This document shows positions 42,030 through 52,761 of a stretch of DNA of 64,000 nt, one piece after another (position 1 is the stretch's first letter; each line of letters begins with the position of its first letter). A program made the position numbers and the translations under genes. Source of the stretch: Rhodococcus ruber NBRC 15591 (GTDB lineage: Bacteria > Actinomycetota > Actinomycetes > Mycobacteriales > Mycobacteriaceae). The stretch spans positions 1-64,000 of the forward strand of contig NZ_BCXE01000021.1 of the NCBI RefSeq assembly GCF_001894945.1, read 5' to 3'. The notes beneath the pieces were generated by a model that saw only the letters and a list, made by a program, of their open reading frames with translations, did not search any database and was not told the DNA's origin.

Positions 42030-42035
42030 ACAATG
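42030..42035 (+). promoter_or_regulatory. sigA: -10 element of sigA
   Basis: TACAAT (42030-42035) is close to the TATAAT consensus and lies in the 134-bp ppgK/sigA gap, giving a 5' UTR of about 91 nt. The -35 is weak (TGCACA at 42004-42009, 20-nt spacer). Confidence 0.5.
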
Positions 42036-42132
42036 GTGCACAGCCGGCTGCGAACCGGCCTGATCCCGACAGACCTCTCCGCCGGAACCCCTCTGGCGCG
42101 ACGCCGCACTACCTCGTCACGAAAGGGCGTAC

Positions 42133-43497
<1,365 letters not shown>

Positions 43498-43505
43498 GGA
43501 TCCAC

Positions 43506-44726
43506 CTAGAACTCCTCCGCTTCACGGCGATCGGCCGTCGGCTCCGCAGCCGGCGGCCGTTCGCGTAGCCGGGGTACCACGGCGCGGGTCGCCGGCTCGA
43601 CGAACCGCGCCGCCACGGGGCCGAGCACCGCCGTGATGAGCACGTACGCCGAAGCGAGGGCTGCGAGCTCGGCGTCCACGTGACCCGAGGTGACGGCGAG
43701 TCCGGCGATGACGATGGAGAACTCACCGCGGGCGATGAGGGCGGCGCCCGCGCGAGCGCGGCCCATGGTGGCGATGCCGTGCTGTCGCGCCGCCCACCAG
43801 CCGGTGGCGACCTTCGTCAGCGCCGTGACGACGGCGAGCAGCGCCGCCCACCCCAGTACCGGAGGAATGGCGGTCGGATCGGTGTTGAGGCCGAAGAACA
43901 CGAAGAAGATCGCCGCGAAGAGATCCCGCAGCGGCTCGAGGACGCGGGCCGCGTTGTGGGCGGTCGAGCCGGAGATCGCGATGCCGAGCAGAAACGCGCC
44001 GACCGCCGCCGAGACCTGCATCGCCGAGCTGACACCGGCGACCAGCAGCGCGGCGCCGAGAAGCTTGAGCAGCAGCGTCTCGCTGTCCGGGCTGTCGAGC
44101 ACCGCGGAGACGTAACGCCCGTATCGCAGCACCAGCACGAGCACGACCGTGACCAGCCCCAGCGCGATCGCGACGGCCTCGAGCCCACCGATCAGGCTGA
44201 CCCCTGCGAGCACCGCGGTCAGGATCGGCAGGTACACCGCCATCGCGAGGTCCTCGAAGACGAGGATCGACAGCACCACGGGAGTCTCCCGGTTACCCAG
44301 GCGACCGAGGTCGGTCAGGGTCTTGGCGATGATGCCCGAGGACGAGATGTAGGTGATGCCACCGAGGACGAACGCCCCCGTCGCGCCCCACCCGAGCAGC
44401 AGCGCGATCACCACTCCCGGCGCGGCGTTGAGTACGAGATCGAGCAGGCCTGCCGCGCGGGACCGTTTGAGCCCGGTGACGAGTTCGGAGGCCGTGTACT
44501 CCAGGCCGAGGAGCAGCAGCAGCAGGACCACGCCGATCTCACTGGCAACGTGACTGAACTCGCTGATGTCACCCAGCTGGATGAACCCACCGGTGCCGAA
44601 CGCGAGACCGCCGAGGAGGTAGAACGGGATCGGCGACATGGCGAAGCGCGCGGCGAGGCGTCCGAGCACGCCGAGGGCGAAGAACACCGCCCCCAGTTCG
44701 ATCAGGGCGAGCGTGGTCGAATTCAT
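43506..44726 (-). CDS. khtU: KhtU-type K+/H+ antiporter (CPA2)
   Basis: A 406-residue membrane protein with 12-13 TM segments of the monovalent cation:proton antiporter-2 family: GRLAARFAMSPIPFYLLGGLAFG, a GxxLLLFLLGLE-like EIGVVLLLLLLGLEYTASEL stretch, SILVFEDLAMAVYLPIL (acidic TM5 motif) and a late ARGEFSIVIAGLA. It lacks a C-terminal RCK domain; that function is supplied by the preceding gene khtT, which ends 3 bp before its ATG. The pair exports K+ (NH4+) in exchange for H+, as in B. subtilis KhtTU. Confidence 0.88.
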   Translation of the reverse strand: MNSTTLALIELGAVFFALGVLGRLAARFAMSPIPFYLLGGLAFGTGGFIQLGDISEFSHVASEIGVVLLLLLLGLEYTASELVTGLKRSRAAGLLDLVLNAAPGVVIALLLGWGATGAFVLGGITYISSSGIIAKTLTDLGRLGNRETPVVLSILVFEDLAMAVYLPILTAVLAGVSLIGGLEAVAIALGLVTVVLVLVLRYGRYVSAVLDSPDSETLLLKLLGAALLVAGVSSAMQVSAAVGAFLLGIAISGSTAHNAARVLEPLRDLFAAIFFVFFGLNTDPTAIPPVLGWAALLAVVTALTKVATGWWAARQHGIATMGRARAGAALIARGEFSIVIAGLAVTSGHVDAELAALASAYVLITAVLGPVAARFVEPATRAVVPRLRERPPAAEPTADRREAEEF

Positions 44727-44729
44727 CGG

Positions 44730-45212
44730 TCAGCCGTTGCGCAGGATCCTGGCCGCGGCGTCCAGGCCGTCGGCCGTGCCGACGGCGACGAGGATGTCTC
44801 CCCCGGTGAGTACGAAGTCCGGCCCCGGCGAGGGCGTCACCTGCCCGGCGCGCATCACCGCGACGACGGACACACCCGTGCGGGTACGCATCGCCGTGTC
44901 CCCGAGCACTGCCCCGTCGAAACGGGAGCTGTCGTGGATGTGCAGCTGCCGGGTGATGATCCCGGGCAGTTCCCGGTGGTCCTCCTGGAGCTGGGCGACG
45001 AGTTGCGGCGCGCCGAGCAGGTTGCTCAGGGTGGCGGCCTCCTCGACGGTCAGCGGCAGGGAGGCCGCACAGGCATCGGGATCGTCCGCCTTCGAGACGA
45101 TGAGGTCCGAATGGCCGTCCCGATGCGTGATGACCCCGATCCGCCGACCCGACGCCAGCTCGAAGTCCTTGCGCACGCCGATTCCGGGAAGCGGCGTCAC
45201 TTCGACGTTCAT
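44730..45212 (-). CDS. khtT: KhtT-type regulatory subunit with TrkA-C domain
   Basis: A 160-residue cytoplasmic protein. Residues about 1-75 form the KhtT N-terminal domain (MNVEVTPLPGIGVRKDFELASGRRIGVITHRDGHSDL); about 85-160 is RCK_C (TrkA_C): LGDTAMRTRTGVSVVAVMRAG...LTGGDILVAVGTADGLDAAARIL. B. subtilis KhtT inhibits the KhtU antiporter and its RCK_C domain binds c-di-AMP. Coupled to khtU downstream by a 3-bp gap. M. tuberculosis has no obvious pair here as I recall. Confidence 0.88.
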   Translation of the reverse strand: MNVEVTPLPGIGVRKDFELASGRRIGVITHRDGHSDLIVSKADDPDACAASLPLTVEEAATLSNLLGAPQLVAQLQEDHRELPGIITRQLHIHDSSRFDGAVLGDTAMRTRTGVSVVAVMRAGQVTPSPGPDFVLTGGDILVAVGTADGLDAAARILRNG

Positions 45213-45257
45213 GCCGCCAGAGTAGGACTCACAGTCCACCCGGGTGACGGCGCACCC

Positions 45258-45602
45258 TCAGGGATCCCCGAAAAGTCCGTTTCCCCCGGGGCGATAGTCC
45301 ACCACCGCGGTGACCGCAGCGACCGGCAGCGGGCCGTAGAGGTGCGGAAACGTCATCCCCTCCGGATCGTCCGGGAGGCCCGGCTCCCATCGCACTTCGT
45401 CCGCGAGCCGCGCCGGGTCGAGATGCAGCAGCACCAGGTCCGTGCGGCCGGCGAACAACCGGTTCGCCGGCAGGTGCACCTGTTCCGGGGTCGACAGGTG
45501 CACGAACCCGTGCGTGGCGAGCGAGTCGGGGGCAAGCTCTCCTTGGCGCTGCGCCCGCTCCCAGTCGGCTCGCGCGCAGATGTGTACCAGCCGATTCGTC
45601 AC
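45258..45602 (-). CDS. DUF952 family protein
   Basis: A 114-residue protein of the DUF952 (glutathione S-transferase-like in some annotations) family. The family motif is ADWERAQRQGELAPDSLATHGFVHLST, followed by LVLLHLDPARLADEVRWE and FPHLYGPLPVAAV. Structurally these resemble ADP-ribosyltransferase-like folds; function unknown. GTG 45602 (VTNRLVHICAR) is the conserved N-terminus. Convergent or coupled neighbours give no clue. Confidence 0.87.
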   Translation of the reverse strand: MTNRLVHICARADWERAQRQGELAPDSLATHGFVHLSTPEQVHLPANRLFAGRTDLVLLHLDPARLADEVRWEPGLPDDPEGMTFPHLYGPLPVAAVTAVVDYRPGGNGLFGDP

Positions 45603-45857
45603 CGCAGCCTCTCCCGGTGGCCGTTCCGGGCCCGCGACACCGCCGAGGGCTCTGCGCTGTGAGCGAACACCCGCAGCCCCGAAACCGCACGTCGTGGGCG
45701 TTCGGGGGGGTCGGGGGTGAAACTCGACACGATTTTCGGAGGATTGGAACAACGCGTGAACGGGAATCGTCTGACACAGTAGTTCCACCGCGCCGGCCCG
45801 GTGCGGCGGACCAGACCCCAGGCAACCGACGACAGTGGTGGCCAGTTTGGAGGAGTC

Positions 45858-46052
45858 ATGCCCGGAACGTTGACCAGCCCGAAGTTGACCGCCGCAGACC
45901 GCTGCGATCGGTGCAGTGCAGCCGCTCGCGTCCGTGCCGTCCTTGCCACCGGTGGCGAGCTGCTCTTCTGCGGCCACCACGCCAAGGAGCACACCGACCG
46001 GCTGCGTGAACTCGGCGCCACGATCGAGTCCGACGCCGAAGCCGCCGTCTGA
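45858..46052 (+). CDS. Small zinc-binding protein (DUF7455 type)
   Basis: A 64-residue protein with a likely zinc site: CDRC (16-19), then C38 and HH (40-41) in LLFCGHHAKEHTDRLRE. A short helix-rich tail follows. It is regularly found near sigA in actinobacteria. ATG 45858 has GGAGGAG at 6-9 nt, a strong Shine-Dalgarno. A GGAACA (about 45747-45752) in the 255-bp upstream gap could be the -35 of an ECF-type promoter, but the matching -10 is uncertain. Terminator at 46091-46127. Confidence 0.85.
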   Translation: MPGTLTSPKLTAADRCDRCSAAARVRAVLATGGELLFCGHHAKEHTDRLRELGATIESDAEAAV

Positions 46053-46090
46053 TCCACCGTTCCGGAGCCGGACGACTCCGAGACCCGAGC

Positions 46091-46127
46091 CGAAACGGGC
46101 GACCACCGCGGGTGGTCGCCCGTTTCG
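46091..46127. terminator. Bidirectional terminator between DUF7455 gene and helicase
   Basis: A perfect 17-bp inverted repeat (46091-46107 with 46111-46127), loop GCG, between convergent stops. The outer CGAAAC/GTTTCG gives a short U-run on both strands. Confidence 0.75.
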
Positions 46128-46155
46128 CCGTTTCGGGGGTGCGTCGGCAGTGGGT

Positions 46156-47880
46156 TCACCACTGGCGCAGCAGCGCGATGCGGTCGCCGAGTTGCTCGGC
46201 CGTGGCGATCGCGGTCGGCGGACCCCCGCACTGCCGTCGCAACTCCCCGTGGATGACCCCGTGCGGCTTACCGGTCCGGTGGTGGTGCATCGCGACGAGC
46301 GAGTTCAGTTCCTTGCGCAGCCGGGCCAGCGAGTCGGCGGTCGCCACCCGCTCGGCCACCTGCGGCGGCGGAGCGGGTGCGGGGACCGGCGTCGGCTTGT
46401 CCAGCTGCTCCTGCTGCCGGCGACGCAGCAGCGCCCGCATCTGTTCGGCGTCGAGCAGCCCGGGCAGACCCAGGTAGTCGGCCTCTTCCTCGCTGCCGGA
46501 GAACGTCGCCGTGCCGAACGAGGAGCCGTCGTAGATCACCTGGTCGAGTTCGGCCTCCGCGCCGAGCGCGGTGAACGCCTTCTCCTCCTCGCCCGGTTCG
46601 TCCTTGGTCCGGTTGGCGTCGGCGAGCAGGTCGTCGTCGAAGCCCTCCTTCACGCGGTGCGGCTTACCGAGCACGTGGTCCCGCTGCGCCTCGAGCTGGC
46701 TGGCCAGGTCGAGAAGCACCGGCACGGACGGCAGGAACACGCTCGCGGTCTCGCCCTTGCGTCGCGACCGCACGAAACGGCCGATGGCCTGGGCGAAGAA
46801 CAGCGGCGTCGAGGCGCTGGTGGCGTACACGCCCACCGCGAGCCGAGGGACGTCGACGCCTTCGGACACCATGCGCACCGCCACCATCCAGCGCTGCGTG
46901 CTCGCGTCGAACTCCGAGATGCGCCGCGACGCGGTCGGGTCGTCGGACAGGACGAGGGCGGGCGTCTCACCGGTGAGCTGCTCGAGGATCTTGGCGTACG
47001 CGCGGGCCACCGTCTGGTCGCTGGCGATGACCAGTCCGCCCGCATCGGGCATCCCGCCCTGGCGCAGTTGCTCGAGCCGCGTGTTGGCGGCGGTGAGGAC
47101 GGCCGGGATCCAGTCGCCGGCCGGATCGAGAGCGGTCCGCCACGCGCGTGCGGTCTGCTCGGCGCTGAGCGGCTCACCGAGTCGTGCCGAGTACTCCTCC
47201 CCCGCGTTGTTGCGCCATCGGGCTTCGCCGGAGTAGGCGAGGAAGACCACCGGACGCACGACACCGTCCGCGAGGGCGTCGGCGTAGCCGTACGCATGGT
47301 CGGCCCTGGACTGCATGAAGCCGTCGGTGTTCGGTTCGTATGTCACGAACGGGATGGCGCTGTCGTCGCTGCGGAACGGGGTACCGGTCAGGGCGAGCCG
47401 GCGGGTGGCGTCGCCGAACGCCTCCCGGATTCCCTCACCCCAGCTCTTGGCGTCGCCGCCGTGGTGGATCTCGTCGAGGATCACCAGGGTGCGGCGGGCC
47501 TCGGTGCGGACGCGGTGTTTGAACGGGTGCGAGGCCACCTGCGCGTAGGTCACCACGACGCCGTGGAAGTCGCTCGACGTCTGGCCGGTGGAGTTGGTGA
47601 AGTTCGAGTCCAGGGCGATGCCGGAGCGCGCGGCCGAAGCGGCCCACTGGTGCTTGAGATGCTCGGTGGGGGCGACGACCGTCACCTGGTCGACGGTGCG
47701 GTCGCGCAGCAGTTCGCCCGCGACTCGAAGCGCGAACGTGGTCTTACCGGCGCCGGGGGTCGCGACGGCGAGAAAGTCCCGCGGGCTCGTCGCGAGGTAC
47801 TTCGTCAGGGCTCGGCGCTGCCAGGCGCGCAGCTGTCCGGCCGGGGCGGAGGGCGCTGTTCCGACGGTCTCGGTGCTCAC
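46156..47880 (-). CDS. SF2 DEAD/DEAH-type helicase
   Basis: A 574-residue superfamily 2 helicase of the type III restriction/UvrB-like branch. Motif I is ATPGAGKTT, motif II DEIHHGG, motif III LTGTPFRS, and the C-terminal core has EGVDVPRLAVGVYATSAS and motif VI QAIGRFVRSRR. No nuclease or methyltransferase neighbours, so not part of a restriction system. Nucleic-acid substrate unknown. The GTG at 47880 begins VSTETVGTAP. It has an acidic/charged C-terminal extension (residues about 420-574) ending in a helical tail. Confidence 0.87.
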   Translation of the reverse strand: MSTETVGTAPSAPAGQLRAWQRRALTKYLATSPRDFLAVATPGAGKTTFALRVAGELLRDRTVDQVTVVAPTEHLKHQWAASAARSGIALDSNFTNSTGQTSSDFHGVVVTYAQVASHPFKHRVRTEARRTLVILDEIHHGGDAKSWGEGIREAFGDATRRLALTGTPFRSDDSAIPFVTYEPNTDGFMQSRADHAYGYADALADGVVRPVVFLAYSGEARWRNNAGEEYSARLGEPLSAEQTARAWRTALDPAGDWIPAVLTAANTRLEQLRQGGMPDAGGLVIASDQTVARAYAKILEQLTGETPALVLSDDPTASRRISEFDASTQRWMVAVRMVSEGVDVPRLAVGVYATSASTPLFFAQAIGRFVRSRRKGETASVFLPSVPVLLDLASQLEAQRDHVLGKPHRVKEGFDDDLLADANRTKDEPGEEEKAFTALGAEAELDQVIYDGSSFGTATFSGSEEEADYLGLPGLLDAEQMRALLRRRQQEQLDKPTPVPAPAPPPQVAERVATADSLARLRKELNSLVAMHHHRTGKPHGVIHGELRRQCGGPPTAIATAEQLGDRIALLRQW

Positions 47881-48133
47881 CGGCTACTCGTGCTCCTTCT
47901 CCGGTCGTGCGGGTGGTCTCGCTCTGCGGCCCGCCGTCGGGCGGACGGACACCGCCGTGCGGTCGCCGGACGGACGACGGCCGTCGAGCAGCCTATCCCG
48001 GTCCGCCGGCCCCGCCCGCATCCGAGCCGCCGGCCGTGACGCGGGCGACAGGAGACGATCATGTCAGAATTCGCGGTGTCGTCGGCCCGCCGCCGCGCAC
48101 TGCGGCGTGTCGTCAGGAATGCTGGAAGTACCC

Positions 48134-49309
48134 ATGAGCAACACACCTCCTCCGGCCGGATCGACCGCCGCACCGCGCCCGCGGCGGCGGCCGGTGCATC
48201 GCGGGCTGCAGGTGCTCGCCCGGACGGCGGTCAAGGCATGGGACGACTCCATCTTCAGCAAGGCCGCGGCGGCCGCCTTCTGGCAGACGCTGTCGCTGCC
48301 CCCGCTGCTGCTGGGGCTGCTGGGCAGTCTCGGCTACGTCGCCGGGTGGTTCGGACCCGATACGGTGGAGATCATCCAGTCCAAGATCGTGACGTTCTCC
48401 CGCACCATGTTCAGCGAGAACGTGGTCGACGACATCATCGGGCCCACGGTGCAGGACGTGCTGCTGCGGGGCCGCGCCGACGTGATGTCCCTCGGATTCC
48501 TGCTGTCGCTGTGGGCGGGTTCGTCGGCGATCTCCACGTTCGTCGACTCCATCGACGAGGCACACGACCAGCACGACCACCGTCATCCCGTCTGGCAGCG
48601 GTTCTTCGCCCTGCTGCTGTACGTGGTGTTCCTCGTCCTGGCGGTGTTCACGCTGCCGCTCGTCGCGCTCGGGCCGACCATGATCGGACGGGCGCTGCCG
48701 GAGGCGTGGTACGACGTCGGGTCCCGGTTGCTGGACACCTTCTACTACCCCGGGGTGGGCCTGCTGCTGCTCGTGGGCCTGACGACGCTGTACAAGGTGG
48801 CGTTGCCGAGGTCCCTGCCGTGGCATCGCCTGCTGGGTGGTGCGATCCTGGCGGGCACGTTCTTCATGGCATCGAGCGCGGCGCTGCGCTGGTACCTGCG
48901 ATGGGTCTCCGGGACCGGATACACCTACGGAGCGCTCGCCACCCCGATCGCGTTCCTGCTGTTCACCTTCTTCCTCGGCTTCGCCGTCGTGCTGGGAGCC
49001 GAGTTCAACGCGACGGTGCAGGAGTTCTGGCCGGCGCGCGAGACCCGCATCGAACAGATGCGCCGGTGGCTCGCCGAGCGGGCGGCCGCAGCGCCCGCAC
49101 CGGCCGCGGTGACCGGCCTGACCCGGCGGCTGGGGACGGCACCGATCCCGATCCGGCTACCGGACATCATGCGGCCGGGGCAGCGGGAACCCGAGTCGTG
49201 CCCCGTGGACGCGCCGCACCCACGCGCAGCGGAGGGCATCGTCGGCGCACCCGCGCCGGCGGCCCCGGACGAGGCGGTCGATCAGTCGCCCTTGCGCAGA
49301 CCCTCGTAG
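48134..49309 (+). CDS. YihY/virulence factor BrkB family inner-membrane protein
   Basis: A 391-residue protein with six TM segments in the YihY fold (TVKAWDDSIFSKAAAAAFWQTLSLPPLLLGLLG, LGFLLSLWAGSSAISTFVDSIDEAH, FFALLLYVVFLVLAVFTLPLVALG, YPGVGLLLLVGLTTLYKVALP, GGAILAGTFFMASSAALRWYL, YGALATPIAFLLFTFFLGFAVVLGAEF). Function unknown. The C-terminal 80 residues are a Pro/Ala-rich tail. ATG 48134 is chosen. Its last 28 bp overlap the 3' end of the convergent DUF3039 gene. Confidence 0.87.
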   Translation: MSNTPPPAGSTAAPRPRRRPVHRGLQVLARTAVKAWDDSIFSKAAAAAFWQTLSLPPLLLGLLGSLGYVAGWFGPDTVEIIQSKIVTFSRTMFSENVVDDIIGPTVQDVLLRGRADVMSLGFLLSLWAGSSAISTFVDSIDEAHDQHDHRHPVWQRFFALLLYVVFLVLAVFTLPLVALGPTMIGRALPEAWYDVGSRLLDTFYYPGVGLLLLVGLTTLYKVALPRSLPWHRLLGGAILAGTFFMASSAALRWYLRWVSGTGYTYGALATPIAFLLFTFFLGFAVVLGAEFNATVQEFWPARETRIEQMRRWLAERAAAAPAPAAVTGLTRRLGTAPIPIRLPDIMRPGQREPESCPVDAPHPRAAEGIVGAPAPAAPDEAVDQSPLRRPS

Positions 49310-49518
49310 ACCTTCTTGCATTCCGGGCACACCGGTGACCCCGGCTTCGGGGAGCGCGTCACCGGGAAGACTTCGCCGCACAGCGCGACGACATGGGTAC
49401 CCATGACCGCACTCTCGGCGATCTTGTCCTTCTTGACGTAGTGGAAGAACTTGGGAGTGTCGTCGTCGGTGGTTTCGTCGGTGGTGGTATCCGGCCGTTC
49501 CTTGATGTCGGTGCTCAC
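49282..49518 (-). CDS. DUF3039 zinc-ribbon protein
   Basis: A 78-residue protein. It ends KFFHYVKKDKIAESAVMGTHVVALCGEVFPVTRSPKPGSPVCPECKKVYEGLRKG, with C47 and CPEC (64-67) as a likely zinc site and conserved His residues. Actinobacterial family of unknown function (Rv2708c counterpart). GTG 49518 is chosen. It overlaps the yihY-like gene's 3' end by 28 bp and is divergent from DUF3099 (72 bp). Confidence 0.88.
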   Translation of the reverse strand: MSTDIKERPDTTTDETTDDDTPKFFHYVKKDKIAESAVMGTHVVALCGEVFPVTRSPKPGSPVCPECKKVYEGLRKGD

Positions 49519-49590
49519 CGTTACATGATGCCGCACCCCGGGTGCGGATGTGTATGTGCATTCCGTGGACGCGAGTGGGACAGTAGAAGG

Positions 49591-49950
49591 ATGTCGAGAA
49601 CTCCGGGTTTCCATGGGGACTACGACGACGGGTCACCCGAGAAACCGGTTCTGATCACCGAGGCGGCGTCGTCGCTGGAGGAGCAGCACCGAGCGAGGGT
49701 CCGCAAGTACCTGACGCTCATGTCCTTCCGCATCCCCGCCATGATCCTCGCTGCGCTCGCGTACGCGGCGTTCGCCAATCCGTGGCTGGCGGTGGGCATC
49801 CTCGCTCTGTCGGTCCCCCTTCCCTGGGTGGCGGTGCTCATCGCCAACGATCGCCCACCGCGGTCGAAGGACGAGCCCAGCCGTTGGGACGGCCGCGCCG
49901 ACGACACCACGGCGCTCGAGGGCCCACAGCCGCGCATCATCGAGGGCTGA
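49591..49950 (+). CDS. DUF3099 membrane protein
   Basis: A 119-residue protein with two TM segments (LMSFRIPAMILAALAYAAF, WLAVGILALSVPLPWVAVLIAN), a cytoplasmic N-terminus (EKPVLITEAASSLEEQHRARVRKY) and an acidic C-terminal tail ending EGPQPRIIEG. Unknown function; Rv2709 counterpart, placed just before sigB in many actinobacteria. No Shine-Dalgarno at a good distance. Confidence 0.87.
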   Translation: MSRTPGFHGDYDDGSPEKPVLITEAASSLEEQHRARVRKYLTLMSFRIPAMILAALAYAAFANPWLAVGILALSVPLPWVAVLIANDRPPRSKDEPSRWDGRADDTTALEGPQPRIIEG

Positions 49951-50001
49951 CCCGATTCCCCGGCCCGGGGCGCGGCACCAGGGTGCTGCCACAATGCGTG
50001 G

Positions 50002-51483
50002 ATGGACCGCGACCTGCTGCTTTCGATCTGTCCCGCGCTGCGCACGGCACTCACTCGCGCACGGTTCGACACCGACACGATGCTCGAGCTGCTCGGTCCC
50101 GACGCGCACGCCGCGCTGGGACGCGGCGAACCCGTGCCGGTGCGACGGGCCGCGGCGGGCGGCGGTGATCTCGGCACCCTCGTGCGCCTGTTCCTCGTGT
50201 GCGACACGCTTCCCGCCGACGAGGTGGGCGACGCGCTCGCACCACTCGACGTGGCGACGGCGATCGCGTCCGGGCTGCTCGAACGCGACGGCGACGGTGT
50301 GCGCGCAGCGCTGGATCTGCGACCGCTCGACGCCGGCACCGGGACGCGCTGGATGCTGTCGGACCTCGACGGGGCGATGCGTCCCCGGCGCGCCCGCGAG
50401 GATCATGTGCTCGGCGTCGGACACGCGTCGCTGTCGCTGCTGCAGGCCATGCCCACCGATCCGGTCGGCTCGGTGCTGGACCTGGGCACCGGCTGCGGCG
50501 TGCAGGCTGTACGCGCGACCGATTTCGCCGACACTGTCACCGCCACCGACGTCAATGCCCGGGCACTGGTTCTGGCCGCCGCCACGGCCGCGCTCAACGA
50601 GGTCGAGATCGAACTGCTCGAGGGGTCGTGGTTCGAGCCGGTGGCCGGCCGTCGCTTCGACCGGATCGTCGCGAACCCGCCGTTCGTGGTGAGTACGGGA
50701 CGGGTCGAGCACACCTACCGGGACTCGGGCCTGGACCTCGACGGCGCGAGCGAACTGATGATCTCGCGCGCCGCCGAGCACCTGAACCCGGGCGGGACCG
50801 CGGCGATGCTGGCTTCGTGGGTGCACCTCGAAGGCGAGGACTGGCGCCGCCGGATCGCGTCCTGGCTGCCCGCCCACGGAGTCGACGCGTGGATCGTGCA
50901 GCGCGACGTCGCCGACCCCGCCTTCTACGTGGGCACGTGGCTGCGCGACGGCGACGCCGACCCGCGGGATCCGGCGGTGGCGGCACGCGCCGAGGCCTGG
51001 CTCGACCACTTCGCGCGGCACGGGGTCGAGGGCATCGGCTTCGGATTCGTCTACCTGCGGCGCACCGACGCGCCGAGCGACGTCCTCGCCGAGGACCTGC
51101 GGCACGGCTTCACGGACCCGCTCGGGGCGGAGGCCGTCGCGTACTTCGACCGGCTGGCCTGGCTGCGTGACCACGACGTCCTGGAGGCGCGGTTCGTCGT
51201 CCGGCCCGACACCGCCCTCGAACGGGTGTACCTCCCCGGGGAGGACGGCTGGCGGCAGGTGGTGACGCGCGTGCACCGCGGCGGGGGCCCGAACTGGCAG
51301 CACGAGGTGGACGAGCCGGCGGCAGCGCTGCTGGCGGGGATGCGGGCCGACGGCCTGCCGCTGGCGGACCTGGTTGCGCTGCTCGCCGTCGCGCACGGCG
51401 AGGACGAACAGGCGCTGACCGAACGGGCGGTGGCTCTGGTACAGGCGCTCGTGCGGCACGGGCTCGTCGAGCCGGTCCGGTAG
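50002..51483 (+). CDS. Class I SAM-dependent methyltransferase (HemK/RlmG-like)
   Basis: A 493-residue protein. Residues about 1-130 are an N-terminal helical domain; about 130-330 is a Rossmann methyltransferase with [13 protein letters not shown] (SAM motif I), [10 protein letters not shown] and the catalytic VANPPFV (NPPF, residues about 225-231), which indicates N-methylation of an amide or an exocyclic amino group. About 330-493 is a C-terminal winged-helix-like domain. Probably an RNA or protein N-methyltransferase; the target is unknown. CACAAT lies 6 nt before ATG 50002 (leaderless pattern). Confidence 0.85.
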   Translation: MDRDLLLSICPALRTALTRARFDTDTMLELLGPDAHAALGRGEPVPVRRAAAGGGDLGTLVRLFLVCDTLPADEVGDALAPLDVATAIASGLLERDGDGVRAALDLRPLDAGTGTRWMLSDLDGAMRPRRAREDHVLGVGHASLSLLQAMPTDPVGSVLDLGTGCGVQAVRATDFADTVTATDVNARALVLAAATAALNEVEIELLEGSWFEPVAGRRFDRIVANPPFVVSTGRVEHTYRDSGLDLDGASELMISRAAEHLNPGGTAAMLASWVHLEGEDWRRRIASWLPAHGVDAWIVQRDVADPAFYVGTWLRDGDADPRDPAVAARAEAWLDHFARHGVEGIGFGFVYLRRTDAPSDVLAEDLRHGFTDPLGAEAVAYFDRLAWLRDHDVLEARFVVRPDTALERVYLPGEDGWRQVVTRVHRGGGPNWQHEVDEPAAALLAGMRADGLPLADLVALLAVAHGEDEQALTERAVALVQALVRHGLVEPVR

Positions 51484-51601
51484 GGCGTTCCGGGCGGGCC
51501 GAAAGTTACCGGCCGGTTCCCCCGGTGGTGTGTTCTCAGCAACTTCTCAGGACCTCCGTGCCGTTTGCGCAGGTCAGAGCAGTTCCGGCAATGGAACCTC
51601 G

Positions 51602-51628
51602 GGAACTTTCCCAGGGGCCTGGCGCGTT
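51602..51628 (+). promoter_or_regulatory. sigB: ECF-sigma (SigE/SigH-type) promoter of sigB
   Basis: GGAACT (51602-51607), a 17-nt spacer and CGTT (51625-51628) match the GGAAC...GTT consensus of SigE/SigH-dependent promoters. The same arrangement precedes sigB in mycobacteria. The predicted start is about 51635, giving a 30-nt leader with AGGAGG. Confidence 0.65.
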
Positions 51629-51664
51629 GAACGCTTCGAGACACCACCGATGAGGAGGCACGTC

Positions 51665-52627
51665 ATGGCACGCCCCGATACCACCGCCCGCGTCGATTCC
51701 GACCTCGACAGCCAGAGCCCGGCCGCAGACCTGGTCCGCGTCTATCTGAACGGGATCGGCCGCACGGCCCTGCTGAGCGCTGCGGACGAGGTGGAACTGG
51801 CCAAGCGGATCGAGGCCGGCCTGTACGCCCAGCACCTGCTGGAGACCAAGAAGCGGCTCACCGCAGCGAAGAAGCGCGACCTCGCGATCCTGGTGCGCGA
51901 CGGACAGGCCGCTCGCAGCCATCTGCTCGAGGCGAACCTGCGTCTGGTCGTGTCGCTGGCCAAGCGTTACACCGGCCGTGGCATGCCCCTGCTGGACCTG
52001 ATCCAGGAGGGCAACCTCGGACTGATCCGCGCCATGGAGAAGTTCGACTACGCCAAGGGCTTCAAGTTCTCGACCTACGCCACCTGGTGGATCCGTCAGG
52101 CCATCACCCGCGGTATGGCCGACCAGAGCCGCACGATCCGGCTCCCCGTCCATCTCGTCGAGCAGGTCAACAAGCTGGCCCGGATCAAGCGGGAACTGCA
52201 CCAGCAGCTCGGCCGGGAGGCGACCGACGACGAACTGTCCGCGGAGTCCGGCATCCCGGTCGAGAAGATCGGCGACCTGCTGGACCACAGCCGCGACCCG
52301 GTGAGCCTGGACATGCCGGTCGGCAACGACGAGGAGGCCCCGCTCGGCGACTTCATCGAGGATGCCGAGGCGACGTCCGCGGAGAACGCGGTGATCGCCG
52401 GGCTGTTGCACAGCGACGTGCGCAGCGTCCTGGCCACCCTGGACGAGCGCGAGCAGCAGGTGATCCGTCTGCGTTACGGCCTCGACGACGGCCAGCCCCG
52501 CACCCTCGACCAGATCGGCAAGCTCTTCGGCCTCTCCCGTGAGCGAGTCCGCCAGATCGAACGCGAGGTGATGGGCAAGCTCCGCGAGGGCGACCGCGCC
52601 GAACGTCTGCGCGCCTACGCCAGCTGA
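51665..52627 (+). CDS. sigB: Principal-like sigma factor SigB
   Basis: A 320-residue group 2 sigma factor, a shortened paralogue of SigA: region 1.2 [31 protein letters not shown], 2.1-2.4 [38 protein letters not shown]...[15 protein letters not shown], 4.2 [31 protein letters not shown]. No lysine-rich N-terminus. SigB directs stress and stationary-phase genes. ATG 51665 ([10 protein letters not shown]) follows AGGAGG at 7 nt; ATG 51650 is in frame but lacks a site. Ends with a strong terminator (52646-52679). Confidence 0.96.
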   Translation: MARPDTTARVDSDLDSQSPAADLVRVYLNGIGRTALLSAADEVELAKRIEAGLYAQHLLETKKRLTAAKKRDLAILVRDGQAARSHLLEANLRLVVSLAKRYTGRGMPLLDLIQEGNLGLIRAMEKFDYAKGFKFSTYATWWIRQAITRGMADQSRTIRLPVHLVEQVNKLARIKRELHQQLGREATDDELSAESGIPVEKIGDLLDHSRDPVSLDMPVGNDEEAPLGDFIEDAEATSAENAVIAGLLHSDVRSVLATLDEREQQVIRLRYGLDDGQPRTLDQIGKLFGLSRERVRQIEREVMGKLREGDRAERLRAYAS

Positions 52628-52645
52628 CCGGGCAGTCGGCCGGAC

Positions 52646-52679
52646 GATCCCCGAGAACCGGGCTGGGTTCTCGGGGATC
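52646..52679 (+). terminator. Intrinsic terminator after sigB
   Basis: GATCCCCGAGAACC (52646-52659) pairs with GGTTCTCGGGGATC (52666-52679), 14 bp with a 6-nt loop, followed by TTTGTCTCT. This is a classic rho-independent terminator. Confidence 0.85.
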
Positions 52680-52761
52680 TTTGTCTCTGTGGCCGGTCCA
52701 GCGCAGCCGGCGGGACCGGCGTGGTCCGTCTGGCAGAGCCGGCCGGACCGCCGTGGTCCGT

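Noticed and set aside
46156-47880. Restriction-modification system
   Set aside because: The SF2 helicase has type III-like motifs but no methyltransferase, specificity or nuclease gene adjoins it.
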